Origin: Glutamicibacter creatinolyticus
GTDB lineage: Bacteria > Actinomycetota > Actinomycetes > Actinomycetales > Micrococcaceae
Direction of reading: 5' to 3'
Assembly: GCF_006094275.1 (NCBI RefSeq)
Contig: NZ_CP034412.1
Coordinates: 1,302,001 to 1,366,000, forward strand
DNA: 64,000 bases
This document shows, in pieces, positions 18,029 through 27,265 of the stretch. Under the pieces are notes generated by a model. The model saw only the letters and a program-made list of their open reading frames with translations, was not told the origin of the DNA and did not search any database. The translations under genes were made by a program, and so were the position numbers. The first letter of the stretch is position 1; every line of letters starts with the position of its first letter.

Positions 18029-18049
18029 ATCAGGAGTATATGTCCTGAT
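18029..18049. promoter_or_regulatory. Palindromic LysR operator candidate
   Basis: ATCAGGA (18029-18035) and TCCTGAT (18043-18049) form a 7-bp inverted repeat with a 7-base centre, containing a T-N11-A core as in LysR sites. It touches the regulator start codon and lies 50 bases before the transporter start, suiting control of both. Confidence 0.55.
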
Positions 18050-18098
18050 GTTAAAGTGCCGTCAGCTGGGTTCGTCCCCGTGTTGAAACCATGGAAAC

Positions 18099-19130
18099 AT
18101 GGCAATTCAAACAGATCAGGTCAAACAGCCTGCGACCCACAAGGCCACAGGAGTCATTCACCCATACCTGCCGGGACTGCTGCTGTGCGCGGTCGCCGTA
18201 GTCATCTCCATGGGCATCAACAAGCTGCTGCCCGGCGTCAGTGCGCTAATCGTGGCGATCGTGTTGGGCATTACGCTCACCAACGTCATCCGGCTTCCCG
18301 AAAGCACCATGCCCGGCATCACCTTCGCCTCCAAGAAGCTGCTGCGCCTGGGCATTGTCTTCCTGGGATTGCAGCTGGTGCTCTCGGACATCATCTCACT
18401 GGGGGCACCGATGCTGCTGGTGATTGTGTGCATCGTCGGCGGCGGGATCTTCTCCACCCTGCTGATTGGCCGGCTGATGAAGATGCGCGCCGCCCAGGTG
18501 CTGCTGATCGCCTGCGGCTTCTCCATCTGCGGGGCCGCGGCGGTGGCCGGGGTGGAAGGTGTCACCGACTCGGATGAGGAAGATGTGGTCACCGCGGTGG
18601 CCCTGGTGGTCATCTTCGGCACCCTGATGATCCCGGCGGTGCCCTTCCTGGGCCAGCTGCTGGGGATGAGCCCGGAACTGAACGGCATGTGGGCCGGAGC
18701 CTCGATTCACGAAATCGCTCAGGTGGTCGCCGCCGGCGGCATCATCGGCGGGGGAGCGCTGGCCGCAGCGGTCATCGCCAAGCTGGCCCGCATCCTGATG
18801 CTCGCCCCCGTGGTGGCGGTGCTCAGCGTACGCCAGCGGCGCCGCGGCAACCTGAACCCGGAAGCCAAGCGCCCACCGATCGTGCCACTGTTCATCATCG
18901 GCTTCCTGGCCATGATCCTCATCCGCTCCTTCTGCAACCTTCCGCAGGGAGTCATCGACGCCGGTTCCATGATCCAAACCGCGCTGCTCTCGGCGGCCAT
19001 GTTTGGCCTGGGCTGCGGGGTGAAGATCCGCAATCTGATGAACGTGGACGTTCGTCCCTTTATCCTGGCCGCCATCTCCACACTCATCGTGGCCGGCATC
19101 GCCTACACCGGAATCATCCTGGTTCACTAA
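18099..19130 (+). CDS. YeiH-family transporter (putative sulfate exporter family)
   Basis: The 343-residue protein is almost entirely hydrophobic, with about ten membrane segments and family-typical stretches such as LLRLGIVFLGLQLVL, CGFSICGAAAVAG and GASIHEIAQVVAAGG. The substrate of this family is not firmly established. Members are often named sulfate exporters. The ATG at 18099 has a poor upstream site. The divergent LysR gene is the likely regulator. A link to the sulfate genes 32 kb away is only a possibility. Confidence 0.8.
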   Translation: MAIQTDQVKQPATHKATGVIHPYLPGLLLCAVAVVISMGINKLLPGVSALIVAIVLGITLTNVIRLPESTMPGITFASKKLLRLGIVFLGLQLVLSDIISLGAPMLLVIVCIVGGGIFSTLLIGRLMKMRAAQVLLIACGFSICGAAAVAGVEGVTDSDEEDVVTAVALVVIFGTLMIPAVPFLGQLLGMSPELNGMWAGASIHEIAQVVAAGGIIGGGALAAAVIAKLARILMLAPVVAVLSVRQRRRGNLNPEAKRPPIVPLFIIGFLAMILIRSFCNLPQGVIDAGSMIQTALLSAAMFGLGCGVKIRNLMNVDVRPFILAAISTLIVAGIAYTGIILVH

Positions 19131-19254
19131 CCACGGAATCAAACAATCATTCCCACGAAAGCGGAGCACATTCGTTGCTGCGCTTGAAGTGCATCCGACC
19201 CGCGCCGAGTCGCACCTCCATCACCTCCACATCAGACCCTGCACCGGAAAGAAC

Positions 19255-19962
19255 ATGAACCGAGATCCCCGTACCCCACTGATTGCCATGGCCCTGCTCA
19301 GCACCCTCCTGCTCGGAGCCTGCTCCAGTGGAGCCGCCCCGGCCAACCACACGACGCCCAGCCCTGAAGCCAGCGCAGAAAGCAGCGAAGCCGTGCGCAC
19401 ACCGGCGGCTCCCTCGGCTGAGGTCGCCCGGCTGCTCGCACCGCAGGATGCCCGCACCATCAGCGCGCCGAAAGCAGCATCCGGCACGCTGGTGCTCTTC
19501 ACCGATTACCAGTGCCCGTTTTGTGCTGGGATGGAGTCTGTAGTGCGCCGAGCCAAGGACGACTACGGAGATGAGCTGCGCATCATCATCCGCAACTTCC
19601 CGCTGCCCATCCATGAGAACGCACCAGCGGCGGCCCGCGCGGTGGAAGCGGCCGCGGAACAAGGCGCACTGGAGAAGATGTCGGAAACCGTCTTTGAGCA
19701 TCAAGATCAATGGAGCCAGAGCACTTCGGTGGACGAACAGTTCCTGGCCTATGCAAGGGACTTGGGCCTGGACACCGAGAAGTTCCTGAGCGACTACGAA
19801 TCCGAAGCGATAGCGGAACGGGTGGAGCGCGATTCCCAGGACGCCATGGAGTTAGGTCTACAGGGAACTCCCACCCTGATTTTGCAAGACACCGTGCTGG
19901 CCGTGGATGTATCCAACTACGAGACACTCTCCGCACCGCTTGATGACTTCCTGAACTGCTAG
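19255..19962 (+). CDS. DsbA-like thiol-disulfide oxidoreductase, lipoprotein
   Basis: The 235-residue protein has a lipobox (LLLGACSS) after a short signal sequence, a Ser/Ala/Pro-rich linker, then a DsbA-type thioredoxin fold with the CPFC active site (YQCPFCAG) and a cis-Pro motif (QGTPTLIL). It would act outside the membrane in disulfide formation or repair. ATG 19255 follows CCGGAAAGAAC, and the upstream in-frame codon would add an unlikely histidine-rich leader. Secreted proteins with paired cysteines, such as the PKD protein at 45189, are possible clients. Confidence 0.85.
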   Translation: MNRDPRTPLIAMALLSTLLLGACSSGAAPANHTTPSPEASAESSEAVRTPAAPSAEVARLLAPQDARTISAPKAASGTLVLFTDYQCPFCAGMESVVRRAKDDYGDELRIIIRNFPLPIHENAPAAARAVEAAAEQGALEKMSETVFEHQDQWSQSTSVDEQFLAYARDLGLDTEKFLSDYESEAIAERVERDSQDAMELGLQGTPTLILQDTVLAVDVSNYETLSAPLDDFLNC

Positions 19963-19998
19963 CATCGGTGACGGCTCTGCATGCACCACCGCAGACGA

Positions 19999-20047
19999 GA
20001 CAGGGGCTGCCGTCCACCAGCACATCCGGTGAATGACAACCCCTGTC
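19999..20047. terminator. Hairpin between convergent genes
   Basis: GACAGGGG (19999-20006) pairs with CCCCTGTC (20040-20047) over a long loop, between the ends of the DsbA-like and sunset-domain genes. It could serve both directions. Confidence 0.4.
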
Positions 20048-20081
20048 AGTTGCATGATGATGCCCCGGCTAGGGCGACCGC

Positions 20082-20690
20082 TTATACCTTGGAGGCGCGG
20101 TAACCGGCCTTCCGGGCATCAGCAGCGGTCTTGAAGCACTCTTCTGGCTTGGTGCTCTTGTAGAAACGCTGACCCGGAACGTGGTACTTCCATTCCTTGT
20201 TGCTGCCGGTGCGATTGCCCTTGACCGGGAACCCTGCCGGGCAGTTGATGGTCTTGCCGTTCATCTTCACGACGGTCTTCTTCACGGCGGCCTTCTTCAC
20301 CACCAGCTGCTGCTTCTTGCTCACTGTGGAAGTCTTGCCCTTGTACTGGTACTTCACGGCGGTGGTGACCTCGTAGGTGCCCGCTGCCAGTGCGACCGAC
20401 TTCTTGTTCTTGGCGATCGTCTTCTTGCCCTTTTTGACCGTCAAGACTGCCGACTTGATCTTGACGTTTTTCGCCTTCTTATAACTTGGCTTCACGGTGG
20501 CTTTGGCATTGCCCTTCACCGTCTTGGTGCCGATCTTGTTGATCGTCACTGCCGGGGTCCTCTTGGCAGCGACGACCGAGACCGTAGTGTGCGCCGTTGT
20601 TGGCTGCAGGGCGGTAGCTGCGGTGGTGCCTGAAAGCATCAGTGCCAGAGCTGCCCCGGCGGCTGTGACCCCACGGATGATTTTGTTCAT
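20082..20690 (-). CDS. Secreted lysine-rich protein with C-terminal sunset-type domain
   Basis: The 202-residue protein starts MNKIIRGVTAAGAALALML, a signal peptide with cleavage near ATALQ. A central Ig-like, very basic region (KKAKNVKIKSAVLTVKKGKK) is followed by CPAGFPVKGN and a YHVPGQRFYKSTKPEECF stretch. These match the sunset domain of actinobacterial surface proteins and nucleases. No catalytic domain is present, so it may bind a wall polymer or extracellular glycan through its charge. ATG 20690 is favoured because it begins the signal peptide. Confidence 0.7.
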   Translation of the reverse strand: MNKIIRGVTAAGAALALMLSGTTAATALQPTTAHTTVSVVAAKRTPAVTINKIGTKTVKGNAKATVKPSYKKAKNVKIKSAVLTVKKGKKTIAKNKKSVALAAGTYEVTTAVKYQYKGKTSTVSKKQQLVVKKAAVKKTVVKMNGKTINCPAGFPVKGNRTGSNKEWKYHVPGQRFYKSTKPEECFKTAADARKAGYRASKV

Positions 20691-20802
20691 TCTTGTACCC
20701 TGAAAAGTAGTGATGACAGCGAATTCCCCGATCCGCTTGAGGAGTAGTTTATCCTCAATCTGAGACAAATATTCGCCCCAATAAGCTCAAATTCTCCTCA
20801 GG

Positions 20803-21942
20803 CTAAGTTCGCATCCGACGGCGGCGGCCCTTAACCGCAATAGTTGCGGTTTTGGCGGCCGGTACGGGCGCAGGATCGGGGTTGTGTCTGAATCGATTGG
20901 TATGACGCAAAATGGGGGATTCGAAGAATCGAAAGCTCACGTAGGCGGCCAGCGTGACCAATAGCGTGGCGCCGATGAAGATGTCGATTCCCACTTCGTG
21001 CCCGAGCACCCGTCGCACCACATTGGCGGCCAACATGTGCATCAAATACATGCCATAACTAATGGCTCCGATAAAGGTGAGCAGACGCAGCTGTAATAGG
21101 GGATGCAGAATCGTTTCTTCCCTGATGCACAATGTAACGGCCAGCAGGACCATCAGGGTGTGAATCAGGAGACTGGGTGCGTCGGCCGCGATCACCGCAA
21201 GGAGAAGGATGGCCAGGGGCAACGCTGTCCATCGTCCGCCGAGCAGACGGTAGGTGATACGAAACGCAGCCGGTTGATGCACGATGATTGCCGCAGCCGA
21301 AGCCATCATGATCGCCGGGGATAGGTTAATCAAAATCGTCAGCAACAGATTCTGCTCACCGACGAAGGAAGCTGCGACCTGCAGGAGCGTCAGCGCAATG
21401 GCCGCGTAGATCCCTGGAGTGACGCGCAGGAACAGTGTGATGAGCAGGATCAGCAAGGGCGGCCACAGTAAGTAGAACTGTTCCTCGGTAGCCAACGACC
21501 AGGCAAAGTAGAAAGTGGCTCCTTCCTCACCTTTGGTCAGGTCCACGAACCAGTTAGAGGTATAGGTAAGAAACGCCGGCAGGTTGTCCCAGAAGGCCTG
21601 TCCCTTGGTTGTGCCGCTTAGGGTGAGGGCAACGAGCAGACAATACATTGCCAGTACCGAGTAATAGAGTGGAAAAATTCGCAGTGAGCGGCGAATGTAG
21701 AAATTCTTGAGCGAGATTTTCCCCGTGCGGCTTCTTTCCCGTATCAACAAGGAGGTAATGAGGAAACCACTGATGGCAAGAAACAGGTCGACACCGCGGA
21801 ACCCCTGATTCAGTTGTGGAATGTAGTTCACTCCCGAAACGTGGTGCCAGATGACCGCTACGACGCTAAAGGCACGCAGACCATCTAGGGCTCCGAAACG
21901 CTTCTTCCGGATGAAATCCTCGTAGAAATTCTCCTGCTGCAT
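20803..21942 (-). CDS. Membrane acyltransferase, family 3
   Basis: The 379-residue integral membrane protein has about ten segments and the OafA-like N-terminus GALDGLRAFSVVAVIWHHVSG with the catalytic His, followed by FRGVDLFLAISGFLITSLL. Such enzymes acetylate or otherwise acylate cell-surface sugars. It lies at the left edge of the exopolysaccharide locus, so it may modify that polymer. The C-terminus ends in a basic cytoplasmic tail (KGRRRRMRT). Confidence 0.85.
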   Translation of the reverse strand: MQQENFYEDFIRKKRFGALDGLRAFSVVAVIWHHVSGVNYIPQLNQGFRGVDLFLAISGFLITSLLIRERSRTGKISLKNFYIRRSLRIFPLYYSVLAMYCLLVALTLSGTTKGQAFWDNLPAFLTYTSNWFVDLTKGEEGATFYFAWSLATEEQFYLLWPPLLILLITLFLRVTPGIYAAIALTLLQVAASFVGEQNLLLTILINLSPAIMMASAAAIIVHQPAAFRITYRLLGGRWTALPLAILLLAVIAADAPSLLIHTLMVLLAVTLCIREETILHPLLQLRLLTFIGAISYGMYLMHMLAANVVRRVLGHEVGIDIFIGATLLVTLAAYVSFRFFESPILRHTNRFRHNPDPAPVPAAKTATIAVKGRRRRMRT

Positions 21943-21947
21943 AACGT

Positions 21948-21956
21948 ACCCCCAAG
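21948..21956 (-). promoter_or_regulatory. G-rich start-site motif (acyltransferase 1)
   Basis: On the minus strand CTTGGGGGT lies five bases before the ATG at 21942. Only a 3-bp stem (CGT/ACG) can be drawn around it, so this copy has the motif but no convincing hairpin. Confidence 0.4.
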
Positions 21957-22157
21957 ATCGACGCCGAGCAGATGTCCCTATTATGGCATCAAGGTCAAGC
22001 CCTCAGCCCGACGTTGATGTTCGCTTTACTAGGCCTTAATAAGCAGACTTATTGGATCCGCGCTGACGGGATGCGCCGGGGAAGCGACACGTCACGCAGT
22101 GTCGTAACCCTCGTTTTCGCATTTGCTAACGAGTAACATGTCCTCCAAGACCTACCG

Positions 22158-22204
22158 GGCCCTTTTGGGGAGGGCCTGGATTTTATCCAGATCTTTGGGG
22201 GGAT
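22158..22204 (+). promoter_or_regulatory. Tandem leader hairpins with G-rich loops (LuxR 1)
   Basis: GGCCC/GGGCC (22158-22176) presents the loop TTTTGGGGA. CTGGAT/ATCCAG (22176-22190) follows directly. A third element, ATC-TTTGGGGG-GAT (22191-22204), carries the ribosome-site G-run eight bases before the ATG at 22212. The upstream loop thus repeats the motif at the start site. Confidence 0.55.
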
Positions 22205-22211
22205 AGGGTAA

Positions 22212-24716
22212 ATGGGTGTCATTGTCGCATCTTCGCAGTGGTTAAATCACTGGGATGGCATTCCGACACAGTGCTGGCACGCCACAGGTGAGCGAAGCGT
22301 GGAACGACAACGCGTTCTTATGTTGCTTGCCGGATTGGGCGAAGAGACGGACCGCGGGGGCTATGTCCTGCGCGGTGCTATTGGAACCGGTAAGCGCGAG
22401 CTGCTAAGGACTGCCTTCAATCAACGCAGCAGCGGCACCGGACCGTTGTGGGTGTCCGGGAGCCGCTATGGAAGTGAAATTCCCTACGGGGCAATCCACT
22501 TCCTTCTTACACGCCTGGAGCACGACCAGCTGCAGTCGCCTCTGGCCGTTTACGGACACCTTCGACAGCACTTTACTGGCTTGGGAACACGGCCGGTCAT
22601 CGTCCTTGAGCATGTTGACCTCATCGACACTCTTACCAGCGCCGTGCTGGCGCAACTTGTCAGCACGGGTGTCATCAAGCTGGTGATCATCGATGACATC
22701 CTGACGGAACTGTCCCAGGACATTTCGGCCCTGATCCGTAACGGCGTGCTGGAGGTGTTGAACCTGGGCGCGCTGAGGCTGCGCGAGGCCCGGCTACAGG
22801 TCGCGGAATCTGTAGAGGGCGACGTCTCTTTCTTGACGGCTGCCCACCTCTGGATGCATACCTCCGGCTGCTCGGAGGCGCTGGATGCCGTGCTGCTTGA
22901 CTGCCGACAGGCGAACAGTTTTGAGTTTAGTGCAGATGTCGTGGCACTTCGGAAGGGAGCGATTCCCCACCTGACCAACGTTGAGCAGCACATGGTGGCG
23001 CGACTGGGACGCTTGAACCGACGCGAACGACAGTTTCTGGATTTCGTCGCCCAGCGTGGGGCGATACCGTTCGGGCACGACCTCTGGGTGCACGACGTAG
23101 ATGTGGACCATCTAGTGGCCTCCGGGCTGCTTACTGAGCAGGAGGGCAGTTTTGCGATCGCCAGCCCTGCCATTGCGCGAAGTCTTTCCGGTTCGGTGCC
23201 GGGATATTCGCCGCTTCAGCCAGCAGGTTCCTCTGGCGCGGAAGCACGCCCGGATCACTTGGTGCAAACCCATACATCCGAATTGCACCAAGCATGGCGC
23301 GCGTCGAAGTCCGAAGCGCAGCGATTCAGTGCCGAGGCAAAATGGTCACGCGCCATCGACAGCGTCAAGAGCTTCCGCCAGGGCCACCAGGACAGGACGA
23401 TGACGGAGGGCCAGCGGGAGCAGGCAGACCTGAATGAGTCGATGCTGATGTTGCTGCGCCTGCTGTTGGCGGCCAGCCGCCTGGAGGAAGCAGCGGCGCT
23501 CATCGATGAACTACAGCCCGAGGCGCCACATGGAGTATGGATCGCACTGGATCCGTGCCAGAAACACGAGGCACTCGCGCTGGTCGCCGAATACCGTTCC
23601 AGGATCAATGACTTCGAGATCGCCAATGAGCTGATCGACAGCTTGTGGCGACACCTTGATGTCCAGCACGCAGGAAACGCCACCGGCTACAGGCTCGCCC
23701 CGTGCATGGCCGAAACCATCCGGGCAATGCTGAACTGCAGTCTGGCTTTGGGACGTTGGGAACAATCTCGCCACCTCATCGAGCTGATTCTTGACGGGGC
23801 ACTACCGGACCTTGAGCTCATCGCCTATGCGGAAGCCATGCAGGCCATCATCTTTGCCCTGGCAGGAAACCTGACCCAGGCGCAAAAAGCGATAGTTCCG
23901 CTGCAACAGCAGCTGCGCCAAAGCGGGACCGAACTTGAACGACTGTATGTCGACGCGGTTTCCCAATACATCAGCGGGCGCAGCGGCCGCGAAACCCTGG
24001 GGGCCGGCGCTCAGTGGAAGACCATTAATATGGATCTCGGTGCAGCCAGCGCCTTCGACTGCCTCTGGCAGTGCCTGCATGCGGTTCAGGCCGTACAACC
24101 GGGGCAGGCATCCCATGGAATTGAGGCCGTCCAAACCTGGGCCCGGCGGGCGGAAGCCCAAGGGGAAATACTGCTGGCCTCCCACCTGTTGGGGCTACTG
24201 ATTCGCAACGGTCAATTTGAGGTTGCCGACCGCCTGCTTGATCTTCAACACGGGCAACGGCACCAGCTGGCCGAGTCGTTCAGGCTGCTTGCGCAGGGGG
24301 CACAGAACCGTGACGCTCAGCTGCTGGCCGCTGCCGTCGGTGCATTGGCGGCCTTGGGGTTCGTCTCCTACGCGACCGATGACGGTGCCGAAATTTTCCG
24401 GCACATGAATGCCTCCCAACGCCGGCAGGCTGCCCGAAAAGCCCACAAGTTCATGCTCTCGCTGCAGGCCGAGCGCATCAGCCCCAAGGCGTTTGCGAAC
24501 CTGGGCAGCCTGACCGTGCTCACCGAGCGGGAAAAGTTTGTGGCCTCCGCGGCGGCCAGCGGGCTGTCGAATCTGGAAATCGCCGAACAGGCCAGCGTCT
24601 CCGTGCGCACCGTGGAGGGCCATCTGTACCAGGTGTACTCGAAACTGGGAATCCGCAAACGCACCGATCTCCACGCACTGACCGAGCTGAAACACGACCT
24701 CAATGCTGCCGGGTAG
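22212..24716 (+). CDS. Large ATP-binding LuxR-type regulator (LAL-like), first of a pair
   Basis: The 834-residue protein has an N-terminal P-loop (RGAIGTGKREL, about residue 60), a long helical TPR-like middle region and a C-terminal LuxR helix-turn-helix (LTEREKFVASAAASGLSNLE then VRTVEGHLYQVYSKLGI). This is the layout of LAL/MalT-like activators that bind a ligand and nucleotide. It forms an operon with a similar gene two bases downstream. The pair sits at the head of the exopolysaccharide genes and is a likely pathway-specific activator. Confidence 0.8.
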   Translation: MGVIVASSQWLNHWDGIPTQCWHATGERSVERQRVLMLLAGLGEETDRGGYVLRGAIGTGKRELLRTAFNQRSSGTGPLWVSGSRYGSEIPYGAIHFLLTRLEHDQLQSPLAVYGHLRQHFTGLGTRPVIVLEHVDLIDTLTSAVLAQLVSTGVIKLVIIDDILTELSQDISALIRNGVLEVLNLGALRLREARLQVAESVEGDVSFLTAAHLWMHTSGCSEALDAVLLDCRQANSFEFSADVVALRKGAIPHLTNVEQHMVARLGRLNRRERQFLDFVAQRGAIPFGHDLWVHDVDVDHLVASGLLTEQEGSFAIASPAIARSLSGSVPGYSPLQPAGSSGAEARPDHLVQTHTSELHQAWRASKSEAQRFSAEAKWSRAIDSVKSFRQGHQDRTMTEGQREQADLNESMLMLLRLLLAASRLEEAAALIDELQPEAPHGVWIALDPCQKHEALALVAEYRSRINDFEIANELIDSLWRHLDVQHAGNATGYRLAPCMAETIRAMLNCSLALGRWEQSRHLIELILDGALPDLELIAYAEAMQAIIFALAGNLTQAQKAIVPLQQQLRQSGTELERLYVDAVSQYISGRSGRETLGAGAQWKTINMDLGAASAFDCLWQCLHAVQAVQPGQASHGIEAVQTWARRAEAQGEILLASHLLGLLIRNGQFEVADRLLDLQHGQRHQLAESFRLLAQGAQNRDAQLLAAAVGALAALGFVSYATDDGAEIFRHMNASQRRQAARKAHKFMLSLQAERISPKAFANLGSLTVLTEREKFVASAAASGLSNLEIAEQASVSVRTVEGHLYQVYSKLGIRKRTDLHALTELKHDLNAAG

Positions 24717-24718
24717 CG

Positions 24719-27265
24719 ATGAATAATCGCCAAGAATGGAATCGCAGGGAATATGCCCTGGTGGTGCGTGCGCTGAAATCGCCCGGGAATGCCGGAGTGC
24801 TGCTCAGCGGCGAGTTCGGCACTGGCAAATCCCAACTCGTGCGCCGGCTGGTCACCTCCAAGGAGCTGCACTTGCCGATGATCCGGCTGATCTGCAGTGC
24901 CGCGTTGACCGACTCCTCCTACGGGGCGCTGGCGCCTCTGTTGTCCGGTGCCCAACAGCCAATCAATGACGTATCGGCCATTCGTGCTGCCCTCGCGGCA
25001 GTGGAAGAACTGCTGCAGTTGGAGCACGGCGCAGAGCACGTCCTGATCACGATCGAGGAAGCCCAGAGCATCGATTCGGCCAGTGCCTTCGTTTTGGGGC
25101 AAATGGTCCGCTCGGGGAAGGTCAAGCTCCTGGTGGTAAGCAACGAACAACACGAGGACCCGCTGTCGCTGGATGCACTGATGTCGGTGGCGCGGTTGAC
25201 GCGCGTCGTTGTCGAACCACTGACACCGGATGAGATCGTAGACTTCTCTGGCACGGTGCTTGGTTATCCGGTCAGCCGTGGGTCGGCGAAAATCATCCAC
25301 CAACTGACTTCGGGTTTCCAGAGCTTGGTCCAGGACTACCTGGAACTGGCGGTGCGCTTGGGCATCCTGCTTGAAGTCGAGCAACTCGGCGCATTGCGCG
25401 AATCCAGCCTGGCCATTGACCATGGCACCGCGGGACGCATTGCAGCCCTGGCTCACCGTCACCCGCCACAGGTGCAGCAGCTGTTTGAAATTCTGTGTAT
25501 AACCGGCCCACTGTCCATCGAACAAGTTGATCGGCTCGGTCTGCGTGAGGCCCTGCAGCAGCATCCCACCGCCTTGATCGAGCTGCGCGACGGTTGGACG
25601 TATCTGAGTAGCGAATTCTTCGAGGAAGGCCTTCGCGCCAGTATGTCCGCCGGGCGCAGTGCCGGGGTGTACCGGGAAGTGCTCGCGCACCTGGGGGAGG
25701 ATCTACCGGTAGGTCCCGACTTCGTGGGATTCCGGCTGATCTTCGGGGACACCGTGAGCCGTGAAGAGCTGCTCGCTGCCGCCCGACGGGCGCAACGCAG
25801 TCATCGCTACCAGCAGGCGTTGGAGCTATTGGAAAAAGTGGAGGAACCCGACCGCGAAGCGGAGGCCATTCGTCTGTTGGCCCGTCTGGGGGCAGGGCAA
25901 TTCCAGGCCGCCCGGACGTTGCTTTCCACCTCGGCGGGCAAGCTCGGTGACGAGGAAGGCTCACTGGCACAAGATGTCGGCTGTGCCCTGAATTGGCTGC
26001 ACCCCGCCGTGACGGGGCCCGGCGGGGACCTGACCCAGCGCTTCTGGGGAACCTCGGCTTCCGACGGCGGCCATTCGGACGGGTACAGGGGTGGGGATTG
26101 TGCGTTAGTTGAAGGCATTGAACGCGTCAGGTCCCTGTATTGGCTTGGTCAGCCTTCCACTGCGCTCCACCTTTCCGAACAGAGCACGGTAGGCGGTACC
26201 GCGGTGCCATCCTGCCGTTACCGCCTGGCCCTGCTCGTGGTGGCAGTACGCTCGGCGGTGGCCACCGGAAGCTATGAACAGGCCAGCAGGTTGGTTGACG
26301 GATTCGTGATGGGCAGTTCTTATGAGCTGCTGATGGAACACGGAACGGTGCAGGCGCTTCGAGCACTGATCGATGCACGCCGCGGACAAGTCAGCAATGC
26401 GCAGCTGTACCTCCGTCAAGCCCGGGCGGAATTGGCGCTAAATGACCCAGAAGGATTATTGGCCCTATGTTCCTCGCTTGACCTACTCATAGAGCAGTCC
26501 TCGAATGGGGAAGCACTAAGCGAGGACGGGGCGCAGAGAAACGACAAGGCAGAACAATTCGGGCAGTGTAATGCCGGCCGGCGGGAACCGGGCGCGCTCG
26601 CCGCAAACGCCTGGTGGGCAGCGGATCAATTGGAATGTGATCTGCTGGCCGAGCTGCAGCGGACGAAGCCCTCTGCAGGAGTCATTGACAGAATTCTGCG
26701 CTCCGCCCAGCAGAACGGTGTATTTCTCTATGGAATCTTGACTTACCAGGTCTGGAACTTGTCGCGCAATGAACAATTGGCCTCAAGAGCTGCCGAGATA
26801 TTGGGCGGGTTGGAAGTACCGGAGGAATGTGCCGCATTGCAACGACGACAACGCGCCGTCCAAGTGGTCCAGGACTCCGACGTGAAAGCAATGCAAGGCT
26901 TCGCGCAGGAACTGCATGACGAGGGCGACCGTGTCCTGGCCTTGGAAATGATCACCAGGGTCGTGGATTACTGGTCTGCTCAAGACAACCCCCGCAATCG
27001 CGGGTTCGCCATCCGTCAGATTCATGAATGGCTGCACCAGATGGGACAAAAACCTTGGGGACGCATGGCTCGGAGTTTGGAGGAAAGTGGGCTGACCGCG
27101 CGCGAGAATGAAATTGTCGAGTTGGTCCGGCAGGGGCTGAGTAACCGCGAAATCGCCCGCCTTTTGACCGTCTCACAGCGCACCGTGGAAGGGCACTTGT
27201 ACCGCATCTTCGCCAAGCTGGGCATTACCCAGCGCTCCGACCTGAACTTCGGTGGGCGTCACTAG
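24719..27265 (+). CDS. Large ATP-binding LuxR-type regulator (LAL-like), second of a pair
   Basis: The 848-residue protein repeats the plan of its upstream neighbour: P-loop SGEFGTGKSQLVRRL near residue 30, a long helical middle and a C-terminal LuxR domain (GLTARENEIVELVRQGLSNR, then RTVEGHLYRIFAKLGI). ATG 24719 is two bases after the upstream stop, so the two are co-translated. They are clearly paralogous in domain order but diverged in sequence. They may form heteromers or answer different signals. Confidence 0.8.
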   Translation: MNNRQEWNRREYALVVRALKSPGNAGVLLSGEFGTGKSQLVRRLVTSKELHLPMIRLICSAALTDSSYGALAPLLSGAQQPINDVSAIRAALAAVEELLQLEHGAEHVLITIEEAQSIDSASAFVLGQMVRSGKVKLLVVSNEQHEDPLSLDALMSVARLTRVVVEPLTPDEIVDFSGTVLGYPVSRGSAKIIHQLTSGFQSLVQDYLELAVRLGILLEVEQLGALRESSLAIDHGTAGRIAALAHRHPPQVQQLFEILCITGPLSIEQVDRLGLREALQQHPTALIELRDGWTYLSSEFFEEGLRASMSAGRSAGVYREVLAHLGEDLPVGPDFVGFRLIFGDTVSREELLAAARRAQRSHRYQQALELLEKVEEPDREAEAIRLLARLGAGQFQAARTLLSTSAGKLGDEEGSLAQDVGCALNWLHPAVTGPGGDLTQRFWGTSASDGGHSDGYRGGDCALVEGIERVRSLYWLGQPSTALHLSEQSTVGGTAVPSCRYRLALLVVAVRSAVATGSYEQASRLVDGFVMGSSYELLMEHGTVQALRALIDARRGQVSNAQLYLRQARAELALNDPEGLLALCSSLDLLIEQSSNGEALSEDGAQRNDKAEQFGQCNAGRREPGALAANAWWAADQLECDLLAELQRTKPSAGVIDRILRSAQQNGVFLYGILTYQVWNLSRNEQLASRAAEILGGLEVPEECAALQRRQRAVQVVQDSDVKAMQGFAQELHDEGDRVLALEMITRVVDYWSAQDNPRNRGFAIRQIHEWLHQMGQKPWGRMARSLEESGLTARENEIVELVRQGLSNREIARLLTVSQRTVEGHLYRIFAKLGITQRSDLNFGGRH

